Shown one piece after another: positions 1 through 12,084 of a stretch of DNA of 64,000 bases; within the stretch, counting starts at the first letter, position 1, and every line of letters begins with the position of its first letter. The translations under genes were made by a program, and so were the position numbers. This DNA comes from Leptodactylus fallax. Taxonomy: Eukaryota > Chordata > Amphibia > Anura > Leptodactylidae. The notes beneath the pieces are model-generated. The model made no database searches, was not told where the DNA came from, and saw nothing but the letters and a program-made list of their open reading frames with translations. The stretch lies in assembly GCA_947044405.1 (NCBI GenBank), contig CAMRHE010000028.1, positions 8,206,001 through 8,270,000 on the forward strand, in the 5' to 3' direction.

Positions 1-193
1 ACTACCAAACTCGTGAGTTTTCTCATGCAATGTTGTCGAGCGTATACTGGGAATGGTTAAAAAAAATTTTCAGCAAAAGGGGATACTGTAGAGGTAAATG
101 TACCGATAAAATCTTTACCCTATGTTGGCATTTCCAGTGATCAATCGGCACATCGTGTAAGGTTAGGTGTTAGAGGATTTCCTGCTGAGAGCA
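1..193. other. Unassigned sequence left of the foldback element
   Basis: I see no gene, repeat or RNA here. It is the left flank of the foldback element that begins near 194. Confidence 0.5.
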
Positions 194-1160
194 ATGGAAA
201 CTGTCTGTGGGTAACCAATTGAGTGATTGTTACACTTAAAGGGGGTGTGTCGCCAGAACCCAGAGCATCAACCAGCATTTCAGATAGATAGGTTAGGGTC
301 ACCAGAACCAGCACATCACCCCAGCCCTGCAGATAGATAGGTTACTGTCACCAGAACCAGCATATCACCCCAGCCCTGCAGATAGATAGGTTAGTGTCAC
401 CAGATCCAGCATATCACCCCAGCCCTGCAGATAGATAGCTTAGGGTCACCAGAACCAGCATATCACCCCAGCCCTGCAGATAGATAGGTTAGTGTCACCA
501 GAACCGGCATATCACTCCAGCCCTGCAGATAGATAGGTTAGTGTCACCAGAACCAGCATATCACCCCAGCCCTGCAGATAGATAGGTTAGTATCACCAGA
601 ACCAGCATATCACCCCAGCCCTGCAGATAGATAGCTTAGGGTCACCAGAACCAGCATATCACCCCAGCCCTGCAGATAGATAGGTTAGGGTCACCAGAAC
701 CGGCATATCACTCCAGCCCTGCAGATAGATAGGTTAGTGTCACCAGAACCAGCATATCACCCCAGCCCTGCAGATAGATAGGTTAAGGTCACCAGAACCA
801 ACATATCACCCCAGCCCTGCAGATAGATAGGTTAAGGTCACCAGAACCAGCATATCACCCTAGCCCTGCAGATAGATAGGTTAGGTGTTTTCCTGTTGTG
901 GATCAGCACCTCTGTTGCTGAGATATCAATGTTTTTGTCAATATACAAATCAGATCTTTGGAGCAATGAGGGTGTTGACGCTTATCTGTCTGGAGCAATA
1001 GCAATAACCTCATTGTCCCAAAGGGCCCATTTGCATACTGGGTGATATGCTGGTTCTAGTGACCCTAACCTATCTATCTACAATTCTGGGGCACACTCCC
1101 GTTAAGTGTAACAATCACTTGGAGTATGCTTGAACAATTGGTCACCCACTACAGTTCCCA
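194..1160. mobile_element. Foldback/MITE-like element with an internal minisatellite
   Basis: The two ends are inverted copies of each other. The left arm (about 194-250) contains AGTGATTGTTACACTTAA, and the right arm (about 1088-1160) contains the reverse complement, with matching flanks on both sides (an ACCAATTG core preceded by an AATGGAAACTGT-like block). Between the arms lies a 49-bp tandem array. A single reverse-oriented unit sits at about 1043-1078, just inside the right arm. The arms have diverged and the right arm carries about 14 extra bases. There is no coding capacity, so this is a non-autonomous foldback element. Its superfamily cannot be assigned because no clean target duplication is visible. 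Confidence 0.7.
262..888 (+). repeat. 49-bp minisatellite, about 12-13 copies
   Basis: The unit reads GATAGATAGGTTAGTGTCAC followed by a CAGAACCAGCATATCACCCC block and AGCCCTGCA. The spacing of CCCTGC between successive copies is 49 bp (325 to 374, for example). Copies differ at a few sites, such as GTTAGTG, GTTACTG, GCTTAGG and GTTAAGG. The first unit is the most diverged. The array lies inside the foldback element. Confidence 0.93.
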
Positions 1161-1715
1161 TTACACTAAGCACATCTTCTGATTCATTACTGGACAAACT
1201 AATATAGAACAATCATTGGGAACAAACAACGGGTCGAGCGATCATCATCCAGTGTGAACACATAGCTGTAGAACCAGGTAAAAGCAGCTGAACAAGGTGT
1301 TTACACAATTACTTATTGGGCAGTGTGCTTATACAGGAAGCACAAGATGGGAATATCCCTTTAAGTGTACTGTATGTATAGAGAGATCATTAACCATTCA
1401 CAAGCTAGTCTCATCATTGATATGACAAGTCTGTTAAAAGCCCCGTGTATAGACAAGCTACTATCAGTCATGTCCATACACCCACCAGTCGTCTCCCCGC
1501 CCCGCTCCCGTGTTCTGAATTCCTACTAACATTCTCATCCTCCTAAGTCTTCATTAATAAGTGTGGGCGAGCATAGCCGGCATCTCTGACACCAATCTGT
1601 GCACAGACATTGTGTCAGCGGGTCTGTTTACAATATATTACATTATTTTATAGTATTGGATTTGTGGATGTTGACACCGACTTCTCAGAAAATATCTATC
1701 CAATGTATATCTAGC
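1161..1715. other. Unassigned sequence
   Basis: No open frame, RNA gene or repeat that I recognise lies here. It separates the foldback element from the first large TATC array. Confidence 0.4.
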
Positions 1716-1767
<52 letters not shown>

Positions 1768-1819
1768 CCTCTATCTATCTATATCATATCTCTATCTATC
1801 TATCTATCTATATCATATC

Positions 1820-1862
<43 letters not shown>

Positions 1863-1925
1863 GTCTATCTATCTATCTAATGTATATCTAGATCCTATGT
1901 ATCTATATCATATCTATCTATATCA

Positions 1926-1971
<46 letters not shown>

Positions 1972-2046
1972 CCTATCTATCGTATGTCTAGAACCTAACT
2001 ATCTATTTATTTATCTAATGTATATCTAGCATCTGTCTATCTAATG

Positions 2047-2079
<33 letters not shown>

Positions 2080-2142
2080 GTCTGTCTGTTTATCTAATGT
2101 ATATCTAGATCCTATCTATCTATATTATATCTATCTATCTCA

Positions 2143-2189
<47 letters not shown>

Positions 2190-2237
2190 TGTATATCTAG
2201 AACCTACCTATTTATCTATCTAATGTATATCTAGCTC

Positions 2238-2283
<46 letters not shown>

Positions 2284-2346
2284 GTCTATCTATCTCTAGC
2301 TGCATATCTACCTACCTACATATATTATATCTACTTACTTATCCCA

Positions 2347-2389
<43 letters not shown>

Positions 2390-2393
2390 TTTA
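1716..2393. repeat. Compound (TATC)n microsatellite with a higher-order spacer
   Basis: Long runs of TATC/CTAT are interrupted at least five times by a related spacer of the type TAATGTATATCTAG followed by ATCCTAT, ACCTA or CATCT. The tetranucleotide and its spacer have therefore been amplified together. Open frames reading YLSIYLSI are an artefact of the tetranucleotide. Confidence 0.95.
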
Positions 2394-3360
2394 TAGACTA
2401 TGAATCAATTGAATGATGCTCCGCAGATGATCTGTTTGCTTGTGAATGAATAGATAATTTTCCTAACTTTATACAGTATTTCCCTTGTTAGAGCAGCAGT
2501 TTGTGCTCCGGAGCAGCTTTTCCTACTCCATCTGAATCTATGGTCAGGATGTTGTACCCATTGTCAGGGTTAATAGAGTAAGTCTTATGGTCACCTACCT
2601 GTAAACAAGTACCTGTAGACTATTCCATGCATCCTCCCCAGTTCCCAGTTCTCCTCTCAGTGTCTGTCACTTTTTCTATGTTACTCCCACTTGTGTCTAC
2701 AATCATATGGGAAAGGAACTTCAGCAATGATGTAGAGACACCCACAGGACTGCTTAGAAGTGCCCTGGAAGTTAGTCCTGCCATCCCTTGTGCTCATTGG
2801 TTTCAAGGGATAAAACTGCTATAAAATAGTGTGAGGAAATTGTTACATAGATATAGTAAAAGATACAATGTCATATAAACTCATAACCAGTTATGAATAT
2901 AGATACAGCAGATGTGTATTAGCTATTATATACTGGCTATAGCAGTCTCTGTCATGGTCCATGAGATGCAGCCGGGGCAGATCCAGAACCAGTCTGATAA
3001 CATTCCCAGTCATGCCTCCTCTTGCCCCTGCTCCTGTAGACAGCCGTGTGACGGAGCCGTCTATCATCCTGCCAGCTCATACAGACAGCTCACCAGTAAC
3101 ACTGCGGCTTTCATGGATCAGGTTTCCATTCACACTGTTGATAAACAATATATTGAAGAATAATTTGTAGTGAAGGTGCTAAGTAAGACGTCCAGCGACA
3201 GGTGCGAGAATGATCAACGCCACGTGTTATCCATGGATGACATAACCATGGCTGTGCCGCAGCAGCTGCTTGCAGGGAACCTCTATAATCTATGGCTTAC
3301 AGATTCTGACAGCTATATAGCTTGGCTCTTGTTAACTGTCTGCTTTCTGATATGTGTGTA
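2394..3360. other. Unassigned sequence
   Basis: No gene or recognisable repeat. The short open frames at 2627-2824 and 2912-3170 show no domain or splice structure. Confidence 0.4.
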
Positions 3361-3362
3361 CA

Positions 3363-3382
3363 TATCTATCTCATATCTATCT

Positions 3383-3429
<47 letters not shown>

Positions 3430-3430
3430 C
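3363..3430. repeat. (TATC)n microsatellite
   Basis: A run of about 15 TATC units directly precedes an L2-like 3' tail that starts near 3448. Confidence 0.95.
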
Positions 3431-3447
3431 ATCCCATGATGATGATT

Positions 3448-3612
3448 AGAATGTAAGCTCCTGCGAACAGGGCCCTCTCTCCTATTGTTTGATATATTTA
3501 TTTCTTTGTCACATTGTAATGTCTCATATTATCTGTTCATGTATCCTCTGATTTGTAAAGTGCTACGGAATATGTTGGCGCTATATAAATAAAGTTATTA
3601 TTATTATTAATT
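3448..3612 (+). mobile_element. 3' tail of an L2-like LINE or a SINE borrowing that tail
   Basis: The sequence runs from AGAATGTAAGCTCCTGCGAA, through CAGGGCCCTCTCTCCTATTG, to GTTGGCGCTATATAAATAAA and a (TTA)n end. The GCGCTATATAAATAAA end followed by a short simple repeat is characteristic of L2-clade non-LTR elements and the SINEs that share their tail. Related tails occur at 9112-9252 and 22938-23162. Only the 3' end is present, as expected from 5'-truncated retroposition. Confidence 0.75.
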
Positions 3613-3700
3613 TATTCAGCAGATAGCAGTACTCCAAATATATTAAGCAAAGCTAAACTCATCATCTATATGTGTGTAATGTTTCAGTTCATACCAAACA

Positions 3701-3701
<1 letters not shown>

Positions 3702-3747
<46 letters not shown>

Positions 3748-3779
3748 CTCATATCTCTATCTTTCTATCTATCTATTTC

Positions 3780-3812
<33 letters not shown>

Positions 3813-3864
3813 TTCATTATCTATCTATATCACTATCTATTTCAACATCTATCTATCTCTCTCA

Positions 3865-3910
<46 letters not shown>
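3702..3910. repeat. (TATC)n microsatellite, imperfect
   Basis: Several TATC runs are broken by TTTCAT, TCTCTCATA and CATTAT interruptions. The array leads into a pyrimidine-rich block that is duplicated at 13006-13186. Confidence 0.93.
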
Positions 3911-4085
3911 ATTATTTTGTCTCTCTCATATCTCTCAGTTTCTCTATCTTTCCAGCTTTCTATCTTTCTTTCTGTCTGTGTCTATATCTTGCTCATATTT
4001 CTCTCTCTATCTGTCTCTATAAATCAATACCTCATTTGGAGAATATTCTTTCCGCCTCGGGCTTAATCATATATAATTGTATGTA
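3906..4085. repeat. Copy 1 of a dispersed duplication of about 180 bp
   Basis: This pyrimidine-rich block starts CTTATTATTTTGTCTCTCTC, includes TTTCTTTCTGTCTGTGTCTA, and ends CTCGGGCTTAATCATATATA. Nearly the same sequence occurs at 13006-13186, about 9.1 kb away and also attached to (TATC)n runs. The copies differ at scattered bases and by a few small indels. Confidence 0.85.
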
Positions 4086-5185
4086 TATCATATTTAATAA
4101 CTTTTAAACATAAAATGATTGAAAGCAAAACCATTGACTGTGACATCAAATAGGACAATTATACAAGAGACTCAATGACAAATGAAAAGTATCCGTCATA
4201 GACACAATGCAAGAGTAATCCCAAACTACTGAATGCCAATTAATATGGTATATAGAGTATATCTATGTAGCTAGAAAACCCCATGTGCAGAGGGTGCTGG
4301 TGCAGGGGGTAATATAAGGAGACCTTTGTGTTGGTCATTTGGCTCAGTACATGATATGACACAGTCTCCGGGGTTTTCCATAGGGCAGCAGTAAAAGCTT
4401 CTGAGCTATTTTAACTAAATGAACAATGAAGTGACAGCTCCTGTATCCACATATGTGACACATGGATGTGTCAGACCACTGAATATTAGATGGCCGTACA
4501 AAGAAACACTTGCTGCCAAATATAATCCAGAAAATACCTGGCAGGAAAAGAGAAAATGTTTTCCAGGATTAACCCGTGTGTTCCACCAGAAGTTTTCTCA
4601 AAAGCACCTGACCACATCAAAAACTGATGTATGGGGCTACAAACTTTCCCACATGAGTAGCAATGAGTCAGCGTGTGCAGCACCGCATGGGTCCGAGGAG
4701 ACTCCTGCCTGCACATCAGCCTGACATCAGGCCATACTGACACGCTCCATGGTAATGAGGCCCAGACTGCTGGAACAGAACCCTGCAGGACGGAGGAGCA
4801 AAGGTCACAGCATTCAATCTAAACCACATGTACAAGGGAAAAAGTGCTAAAGAAGAGGGTGTGCGGTCACTACAAGTGAAGAGCAAGATACCCCTATCCA
4901 CAGCACTTACTGATCCATGGGATCCCACCGATCATAAGAACTAGGGTGCTTGGCACTCCCTTTATTTCAATGGTCCTGCCACAGAGAGCTGAGTGCTAAA
5001 CTTTGACTCTCCCACAATCCCATTGAAATGAATGGATCAGTGAGCTGTCTGAGCACCTCTCCAAATAAACTGGGGTGCAATACGCCCCTGTGCTCATGAT
5101 CAATGGAAGTCGCAGCGGTGGGACTCCAACCGATCATCAAGTGGATAGAGGGTAACTACTTTTTTCACTTCTGCAAACAGACAAC
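4086..5185. other. Unassigned sequence
   Basis: No gene is supported. Opposing open frames around 4419-4743 lack any recognised domain. Segments such as GTTGGGGGTCCGACC near 5550 hint at old MITE material in this neighbourhood. Confidence 0.35.
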
Positions 5186-5510
5186 TACTTTAAGCCGGGG
5201 CCCCACGTGGCGTAAATGCTGTGGTTCGCCCATGGCGGAAACGCAGCGGAAAAAAAAACGTGGTGTTTTACAGTCACAGCAAAGTGGATCCCATCCCCAT
5301 TTTGCGGGAAAATACGTAGTGCGGACACGCAGTGATTTCCAAAACCGTTGTGGTTTTGGAAATTTCAGCATGTCAATTATACCTACGGAAACACCAGTGG
5401 TTTTCCTATAGATATAATTGAGGCAGAAAGTCCGCAGAGAAAACCTCTGCGAACTTTCTGTGCAAAGCGCTGCGGGAAGAATTGCCTTAGCCTTAAAGAG
5501 GTTTCCCGCT
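5186..5510. repeat. Possible MITE of the GGCCCCACGT family
   Basis: It begins GCCGGGGCCCCACGTGGCG and is rich in GCGGAAACGC-type motifs. These resemble the MITE inserted in the Tc1 relic at 24032-24253, which begins GGCTACGGCCCCACGTTGCG. The right boundary is uncertain. A 188-residue antisense frame across it has no domain. Confidence 0.4.
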
Positions 5511-7630
5511 AGCAACTTATGCCTTATCCACTTGTCAGGGGATAAATGTTTGATCGTTGGGGGTCCGACCCCAAGAATCAGAGAACAAATGTCTCCAAGT
5601 CCCCTCTGTGAATGGAACCAGAGTGTATATATGTGACCACTGCTCCATTCACTTCTAAAGGATATCATAGATAGGGTTTCCTTGATATAAGCCATAACAA
5701 AGAAATACTCCAGTGGACCCATCTCTCCCATATATTATATAGTCTGCCCTTCATATAGGTCTTACCCCAGTGATCATCCGGTCAGCTCTAAGGGGCTGCT
5801 TTTATGAGACAAAGCCATTAAATAGTAAAGATGAATATTCTTGGTGCAATTTACAAATATGCTTCACTGAAGATGGACCCAGACCCTATGTATATGAAAT
5901 AAATCCTTGTCCGCAGCAGCCCATAGAATGGTGCTTGAGTTGGGGATTCTCTATGGCCCTGCGCTATGTATGATGCTGTAGGAATTTTACCTTCGCACTG
6001 AAGTTGCTCCAGGAAACATCTGATATTTAAAGCAAACAGCATGGAGAATGTAGACCAGTCTGCATGTTATGGAGCAGAATGATGTATAGGCTTATAGGAA
6101 AGGTTCTGTTATAAGTGCTTATTTATCCATTGTAATCTCTGTTCATACAGGTCTTAGGAGTCCAGTGGGCGGTCCTATCAGGCATTGACAACCTTCAAAT
6201 ATGAGTATGCAGAGCACTGCACTGAGTAGGACCATCCAGAATGAGCAGAGATATAAAGAGCACCTGTCACCATACACAGCACGCTCAGTGCCATACACCA
6301 TTCATTGCCGCTGGGCCTCTGAACAATATGGCATTTTTTATATCGCCACACTATAATATACTGTGGCCCTATATCTGCTCTGTCTCATATCTGACCTTGC
6401 ATGTATTAGGGTTAAAAGTATCCACAAATAGGGAAATTAAGCAAGACAAAGAACAAATGCAAATTTTAACCCCAAAGTTTCTTGACCCGATTGTATTTAC
6501 CCTTCGTTCCATAGATATAACCTACGCCCCCTGTGCAGGCTTGGATTTCTGCAGATTTTACTTTTGGCATGAAGAGGCTCCTGATATGAGGCTCAGCACA
6601 GGAGTAGGAGTTACCATGAGTCAATGAGAAGAAAGTGGAACATCCGATGACTAGGTAGACGTGTAGAGGCTTCTCCTGACCTCATGGGAAGAGTCGCCAC
6701 TCACTAATACCACTTGTTAATGGTGAGTAACCCAACACCTGTTGTGGCTGCAGGGGCGATGAGAGAAGGGCCCATTATGCACCCACGGCACTGATTTATG
6801 CTCTCTCGACTGTGCACTCCTCCATTAAAACAGGGTTTTTGAAGTTTTAGCCAAAAGCTTAGAAATATCTCTGGGTCATGGAAGAAATTACAAGGAAAGA
6901 CTATGGGCCTGAGTAATAACAACACTCCCATTAACAATCACACATCAGGGGCTCGCGGCAAAGATCATAATGGGCTCCCTTTATCAATTGTTGTCAATTT
7001 ATTGACAGAATTTGGCAGCACCATACAATGCACTGAATGATGCAGTTTTTGATCCCTTCTGGTTTCTTCTGCACTGCAAATGGTGGAATCGCCAATAAAA
7101 ATATCTATGTGAATATACCTCATAGACATTAATTGGTAAATTTAATACAATAAAATGGATTAGAACAGAATGATTCAAGTTGAGGTTTAGGTTTATTTTC
7201 CAGGTAGTATTTGTTGTAAAATGACTTCTTGTCCTCTACCCATAAAAAATGTCCCCTGACCCTAGAAGTGTACAAAGGATCGGGGAACATTCAGAGGAAA
7301 GGTGGTTTAGGCAGCTACACAGGAAGGGGTCTTTACAGTTAGAGCAGTAAAACTACGGCATATCCTACCCCAAGAGGTAGCAATGGCAGATACTATACAA
7401 GGCGAGATGATTATCTAATAACAAATAAATTATGAACTATAATTAATATAATTATAAATTATAGGAAACCGATTGAGATCAGATGTTGATCTAGAGATTT
7501 ATTTTCATTTCCATTAAGTCATTAAGGAATTTTTCCCCTAATATGATGTAGTTAGCGACTGCCCCATAGGGGGTTTTTGCTTTCTTCTGGGTCTATTTGA
7601 TGAGTCTGCATCTTTATTAAACTTTATTAA
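5511..7630. other. Unassigned intergenic sequence
   Basis: No gene, RNA or clear repeat array. The open frames here (5770-5973, 6241-6627) are short and unsupported. Confidence 0.35.
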
Positions 7631-7632
7631 CT

Positions 7633-7803
7633 ATGTATCTATTTATAGTAATTATGTATCAATTTGCAGTAACTATTTATCCATTTATAGTAACTATGTA
7701 TCTGTGTACAGTAACTATGTATCCATTTATAGTAATTATGTATCCATTTATAGTAATTATGTATCTATTTGTAGTAATTATGTATCTGTGTACAGTAACT
7801 ATG
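7633..7803 (+). repeat. 21-bp minisatellite, about 8 copies
   Basis: The unit is close to ATGTATCCATTTATAGTAAT plus T, with variants CTGTGTACAGTAACT and CAATTTGCAGTAACT. The unit is a multiple of three and lacks stops in one frame, so it translates as a repeated MYPFIVI-like heptad. I regard that as incidental. Confidence 0.92.
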
Positions 7804-9111
7804 ACATTTCATGTAACAAATGACATCACAACCAATTTCAGCAGGTCCAATCTGATGATATGGACCACCCAGAATACGTATTAGTTGGTCTTTATCATAG
7901 TCATTGAAGTGGTGGCCTCATAAAGACAAATGGGCATATGAAACACTTGCAAACATTTGCCAGGTCCAGGAGAATGGCATGCAGACCGTACCGTACTGCA
8001 CTACTTTTGGGCATGACCCTGCCCACTTTCTTGTGACATGGGCATTACCAGAAGTCACGCCCTCTGCTATGACATGGGGAATTGGTTTTACCACTACATT
8101 GAGCTGTAATAAACCTTTAATAAAGCAGAAGCAGTTTTACAGGCACGCAAGTTTGGGGAATAGGCTTCATAGTGTAGATTCTGCAGCACTGCCCCTTAGT
8201 TTGTTTGTCAGGTCCTGCTTTTGGCCGAGCTCATGTGCCAGCAGCTTCCTCACCCAACTTATGCCACATCACATGTTCACACTACTTTTGATGTAAAGCT
8301 GTTTAATTTATAGAGGTCACAGACTGACCCCTCCTGACTAAGTGACATAACCCCGGATATGTCGCTACAATGATGCAGCACCATCCCCACTAACTCCCAT
8401 TAGTCTCCCAAGACGAGCTGTCAGGTCACAGAGGAATATGTACCTATAGAAGTGGAGAGGGGAGGAGGAGCAGAGTGAGAGAGAATTAGAGACACAAAAA
8501 GCAGAGAAGATGCTGCAGCAGACAGTAAGTTTTCTATTTCACCCAAGTGCATTATTTCATGACATTGGACGAGTTGTTCTGACATAGGCAGAACCTTTTT
8601 TTCCTCCTCCTCACTGAGCTAAGGAACTGATCCAAACACCCGGACTATGTAAAAGCATGTCAGGGACACAGTGAGGAAAAGGAAACTCCCTATGTCAAAG
8701 TGGCAGATGCTACACTTCTGGAACCTCAAAGAGGGATCCATGGAACTAAACATCCATGTTCAATCTAAAGAAGACTTCTGACTGCCTCCATCCATTGGGC
8801 ATCCCTCTGCATCCAACCTCACTGACAATGGCCTCTCACATATCTCATTTACCTAATGCCACAGCCACTGAGTAGACTCATCCACAGCTTAAGACAACTT
8901 AGAAAAAACTAGATAAATGGAGACTGATCTTTGTAACTGTATAAAGAAGAATATTAACAAAACTGGAGAAAAGAAAAGCCAATAAACTCAAATCTGCATG
9001 AAGAATTGGTCACCGCAGTTCCATCATAGTTACATTTATTAATAGACGGCTGGACCTTTGTACCAAACAAGCCCTCTGACCTCTTGTGCCCCCCCCCCCC
9101 CACATTTCCTC
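7804..9111. other. Unassigned intergenic sequence
   Basis: No recognisable gene. The 130-residue frame at 7904-8296 has no domain or splice support. Confidence 0.35.
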
Positions 9112-9252
9112 ACAGATTGTAAGCTCTTGTGATCAGGGCTCTCACTCCTATTCTGTGATATGTTATTAATTTTGTTACTCTGTAATCTCTGATATTGCCT
9201 GTTCACTATGTGAACTGCTGCGGAATATGTTGCAGCTATATAAATGTATTTT
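9112..9252 (+). mobile_element. L2-like LINE/SINE 3' tail
   Basis: Homologous to 3448-3612: it shares GATTGTAAGCTCTTGTGATC, AGGGCTCTCACTCCTATTCT and GTTGCAGCTATATAAATG. It is preceded by a C homopolymer near 9090-9101. The simple-repeat end has decayed. Confidence 0.7.
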
Positions 9253-9526
9253 TATGATCATATTTAGTTACAAGCCTCATAAGGACAATACAACACCTGG
9301 ATATGAATCTCAAAACCTCACGTTTAAGCCTGTGGACGCCACCTAGCACTGCCCTCTAACATAGAGAATGATTGAGCCCGAAATGCAGTGGTCTGGCAGA
9401 TGTGGCCACTCCCCAGGCGCACTAAACAGCTTATTTGCATAAGGATTAAAAGATGATTTTCTCTGCACTAAGATTGCACTTTGATGCAAAAAATGTATAT
9501 TCACTAACCACCCCTACAACAGCATA

Positions 9527-9785
9527 TAAGGCTGGGTTCACACTTGCGCTGTGTGGCCGTCCCCATTCCGCTTGAAAATGCGGAGAGAAAAGTCCTGCAA
9601 GCAGAACTTTTCTCTTCTAATTTTTTGGGAGGAAAACGGGACGGAAACCTGGCGGACCCCATTACAGTATAGTCTATGGGGTCCGCAGGTAACCGCTTTT
9701 TGAGTGGATTGGGTTTGCATTTGTTAGGTCCCTAAGCAGACCCCAAGAACGTAAACCCGAGTGCAGGTGTGATCCTAGTGTAAGT
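9527..9785. mobile_element. MITE-like element of the GGGTTCACAC family
   Basis: The left end reads AGGCTGGGTTCACACTTGCG and the right end GTGCAGGTGTGATCCTAGTG, which are inverted versions of one motif. The inside carries TAGTCTATGGGGTCCGC. The same ends and the phrase CTATAATGGGGTCCG recur at 12085-12242 and 44880-45125, so at least three copies of this family are in the window. Confidence 0.65.
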
Positions 9786-11161
9786 GGTTTAGAAGAAATT
9801 TTGGTGCCAAGTATGGGGCCATTCACAACCCTGTGCCTACAAGGATTTTTACATAAAGTGAAGACATTCCTACAATGAGTTGCAACATCCAATGGTAGCT
9901 GGGAAGGTACACTGACAACCCTCCTGACAACCCTACTCCTTGGGTTTCCTTTTATTTCGATAGATGGAGAAGTCAGATAGAAAACAGTTATAATAATACA
10001 TTAAGTTGTGCAGTTTTAGCAATTTTATTAGTAAACCCGGAGACACCATAAATAATGTAATAATAATTAAAAATCTATTTACACAATGCTAATAATGCTA
10101 ATAATGTACATATAAAAATAACCTGCAAGCAGAAAAAGTGAAAAACTAAAAAAAAGTGCTAAAATATTTGGCAAAAGAATAAAATATATCTAATATATCA
10201 TATATAAAATCAAGTAAAAACAATGTAATAATTCTAGAAAATAACTAAAACCTAAAAATAAATAAAAGACAAAATCTGATACAATAAATACATCTTACAA
10301 AGGTATCTGCCAATCTCATACAGATGGCATCATCATCCCTGCTCCAGGCAAACAATATCAGAAGAGCGAGCCAACTTACCTTCCAGTTCTCTAGTATCAG
10401 AAGAGACGCACATTTCGCAGAGTCTCCATCCTGGGCTTTGCCTTGGCGTAATCTATTATCCAACCTTGATGCAAACAGATTAATGGTGCTCAGCGACTAA
10501 GAGTTGAGATAAAACCAGATTAATTTTAATTCACTTCTGAGTGATTTTGTGATAAAACACATCATTTACAAGCCTGCGGGGATCAAGCACAAGTGAATCA
10601 GAAGATGCATGCTCAGTACCAGGCCAAGTGCACGGTTAAAATTAGACCAGAAAATGTGAGTACAAGAAACCACCGACTGACAAATGGCAAAGTTATGTCA
10701 ACCTAGTTTGTATCCTAAAGTTATGTGCACTAGACTCCTCCTGTGAGCCCCCTTATCTCCCTCCCCCATGGTCATGCAGGAGAAGATTTGGCTGGAGTAT
10801 TAAAGGCCAGGACTATGGATGTGAGAAAGGTTTATTTATAACATTGACAGCAACTCATATTATACCATATTAAAGGGGTTACCAGAACTATCCTCAGAAC
10901 AGGCAATTGATATCTGACTAGTGGGGACGTCATTGATCTGCTGAATGATGGATCTCATTCTCTGTTTGCCCAGGTATAGCACCCCCCATACAATTCTGGC
11001 TGTACCAGGTACTGCAACTCAGTCCCTTTTACTTGAATGAGACACAGCTGCAGAAAGATGGCAGAGCCAGGAACAACCAGGACGGTACATAAAGGGAACA
11101 TATTACAATGAATGCAAGCAGCCTGTTATAGAGCAGGAGTAGATCAGCAGATTGATATATG
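9786..11161. other. Unassigned intergenic sequence, AT-rich from 9960 to 10280
   Basis: No gene. The AT-rich part has no open frame of interest, and an antisense frame at 10245-10463 is unsupported. Confidence 0.35.
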
Positions 11162-11635
11162 CAGTAAGGTGCAAAAGTTTTAGGCAGGTGTGTAAGAAAT
11201 GTTGCACAGTAAAAATGCTTTCAGAAATAGAAGGGTTAATAGTTTATTTCTATGAAGTGACGAAGAAAAAGAAATGTAAATCCCATCAATATTTGGTGTG
11301 ACCTTTGCCCTTTGGAGGAGGAGTCCTGGAAGTGATGATCCGGCCCCCACAGATACAGCCCTGATCTCATCATCGTCCAGTCTGTCTGGGATGACATGAA
11401 GAGACAGAAGGATTGGAGCAAGCCTACATCCACAGAAGATGGCAACGGGAACAACCTCCCTACCCAGTTCTGCCAAAAACTGTCTGTACCAAGAAGTCGG
11501 CAAAGGGCAAAGTTCACACCAAATATTGAGGAGATTTACATTTTATAAACCATTAACTCTTCTATTTCTGGAAGCATTCTTATTGTGCAACATTTCTGAC
11601 ACACCTGCCTAAAACTTTGCTGTGGTTGCACCCAG
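11162..11635 (-). mobile_element. Internally deleted Tc1-like element
   Basis: The ends are inverted copies. On the left GCAAAAGTTTTAGGCAGGTG is followed by an AAATGTTGCACA block, and the right end is the reverse complement. The similarity continues inward (AGAAATAGAAGGGTTAATAG), giving arms of about 120 bp. The centre retains the last part of a transposase frame on the minus strand ending in a VHTKY-stop motif, the usual Tc1 C-terminus. On the plus strand, GTCTGGGATGACATGAAGAG corresponds to the Trp-Asp-Asp-Met-Lys-Arg stretch after the last catalytic Glu. The coding remains are therefore scrambled between strands. With 474 bp and no catalytic triad it is non-autonomous. Confidence 0.75.
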
Positions 11636-12084
11636 GACGTGGCCGCATCTGCTAGAGAATGCATTTTTATCTGTGGCTTCTGACCAGCGCTGCCACAGAA
11701 CATAAAGATTGATAAGTCCTAAAATAAAGTGACCACGGGTAAAAACAGGTGCTCCAACAGAAGGGGCCGCGCCCTGGGTGCACCTAAAACCTAATCTGGG
11801 GATGAATTAAAAGCTAATTTTGCCAGCAGCAAGATTGTACTTTGACACAATAAAGGTCATAATCCCTCTAACAACAGCATAGAAATTAGTTGCCAACAAT
11901 ATCAGAAATTGTATGGGAAGGGGATGTGGCTAACTGCAAAAGGGGCGGAGTTTGGGTTAAATTAACCCCCAGGGTGGGTGATTTGTGGGTGTTTTTGGGC
12001 GGGAAAGGGGCGTCCCTGAGCAGGTTGTGGACAGCATTTCATCTAACATGTCCCAGGTTTATATTGGCAACTGTACATATAAGT
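11636..12084. other. Unassigned intergenic sequence
   Basis: No gene. The 66-residue frame at 11890-12090 is unsupported. Confidence 0.35.

Noticed and set aside
194..888. The 49-bp array as a CRISPR-like repeat-spacer array
   Set aside because: The whole unit repeats, without unique spacers, and the surroundings are vertebrate. It is a minisatellite. The same applies to the arrays at 16243, 19010 and 51881.
1599..4107. YLSIYLSI-type frames as coding sequences
   Set aside because: They are translations of (TATC)n microsatellites.
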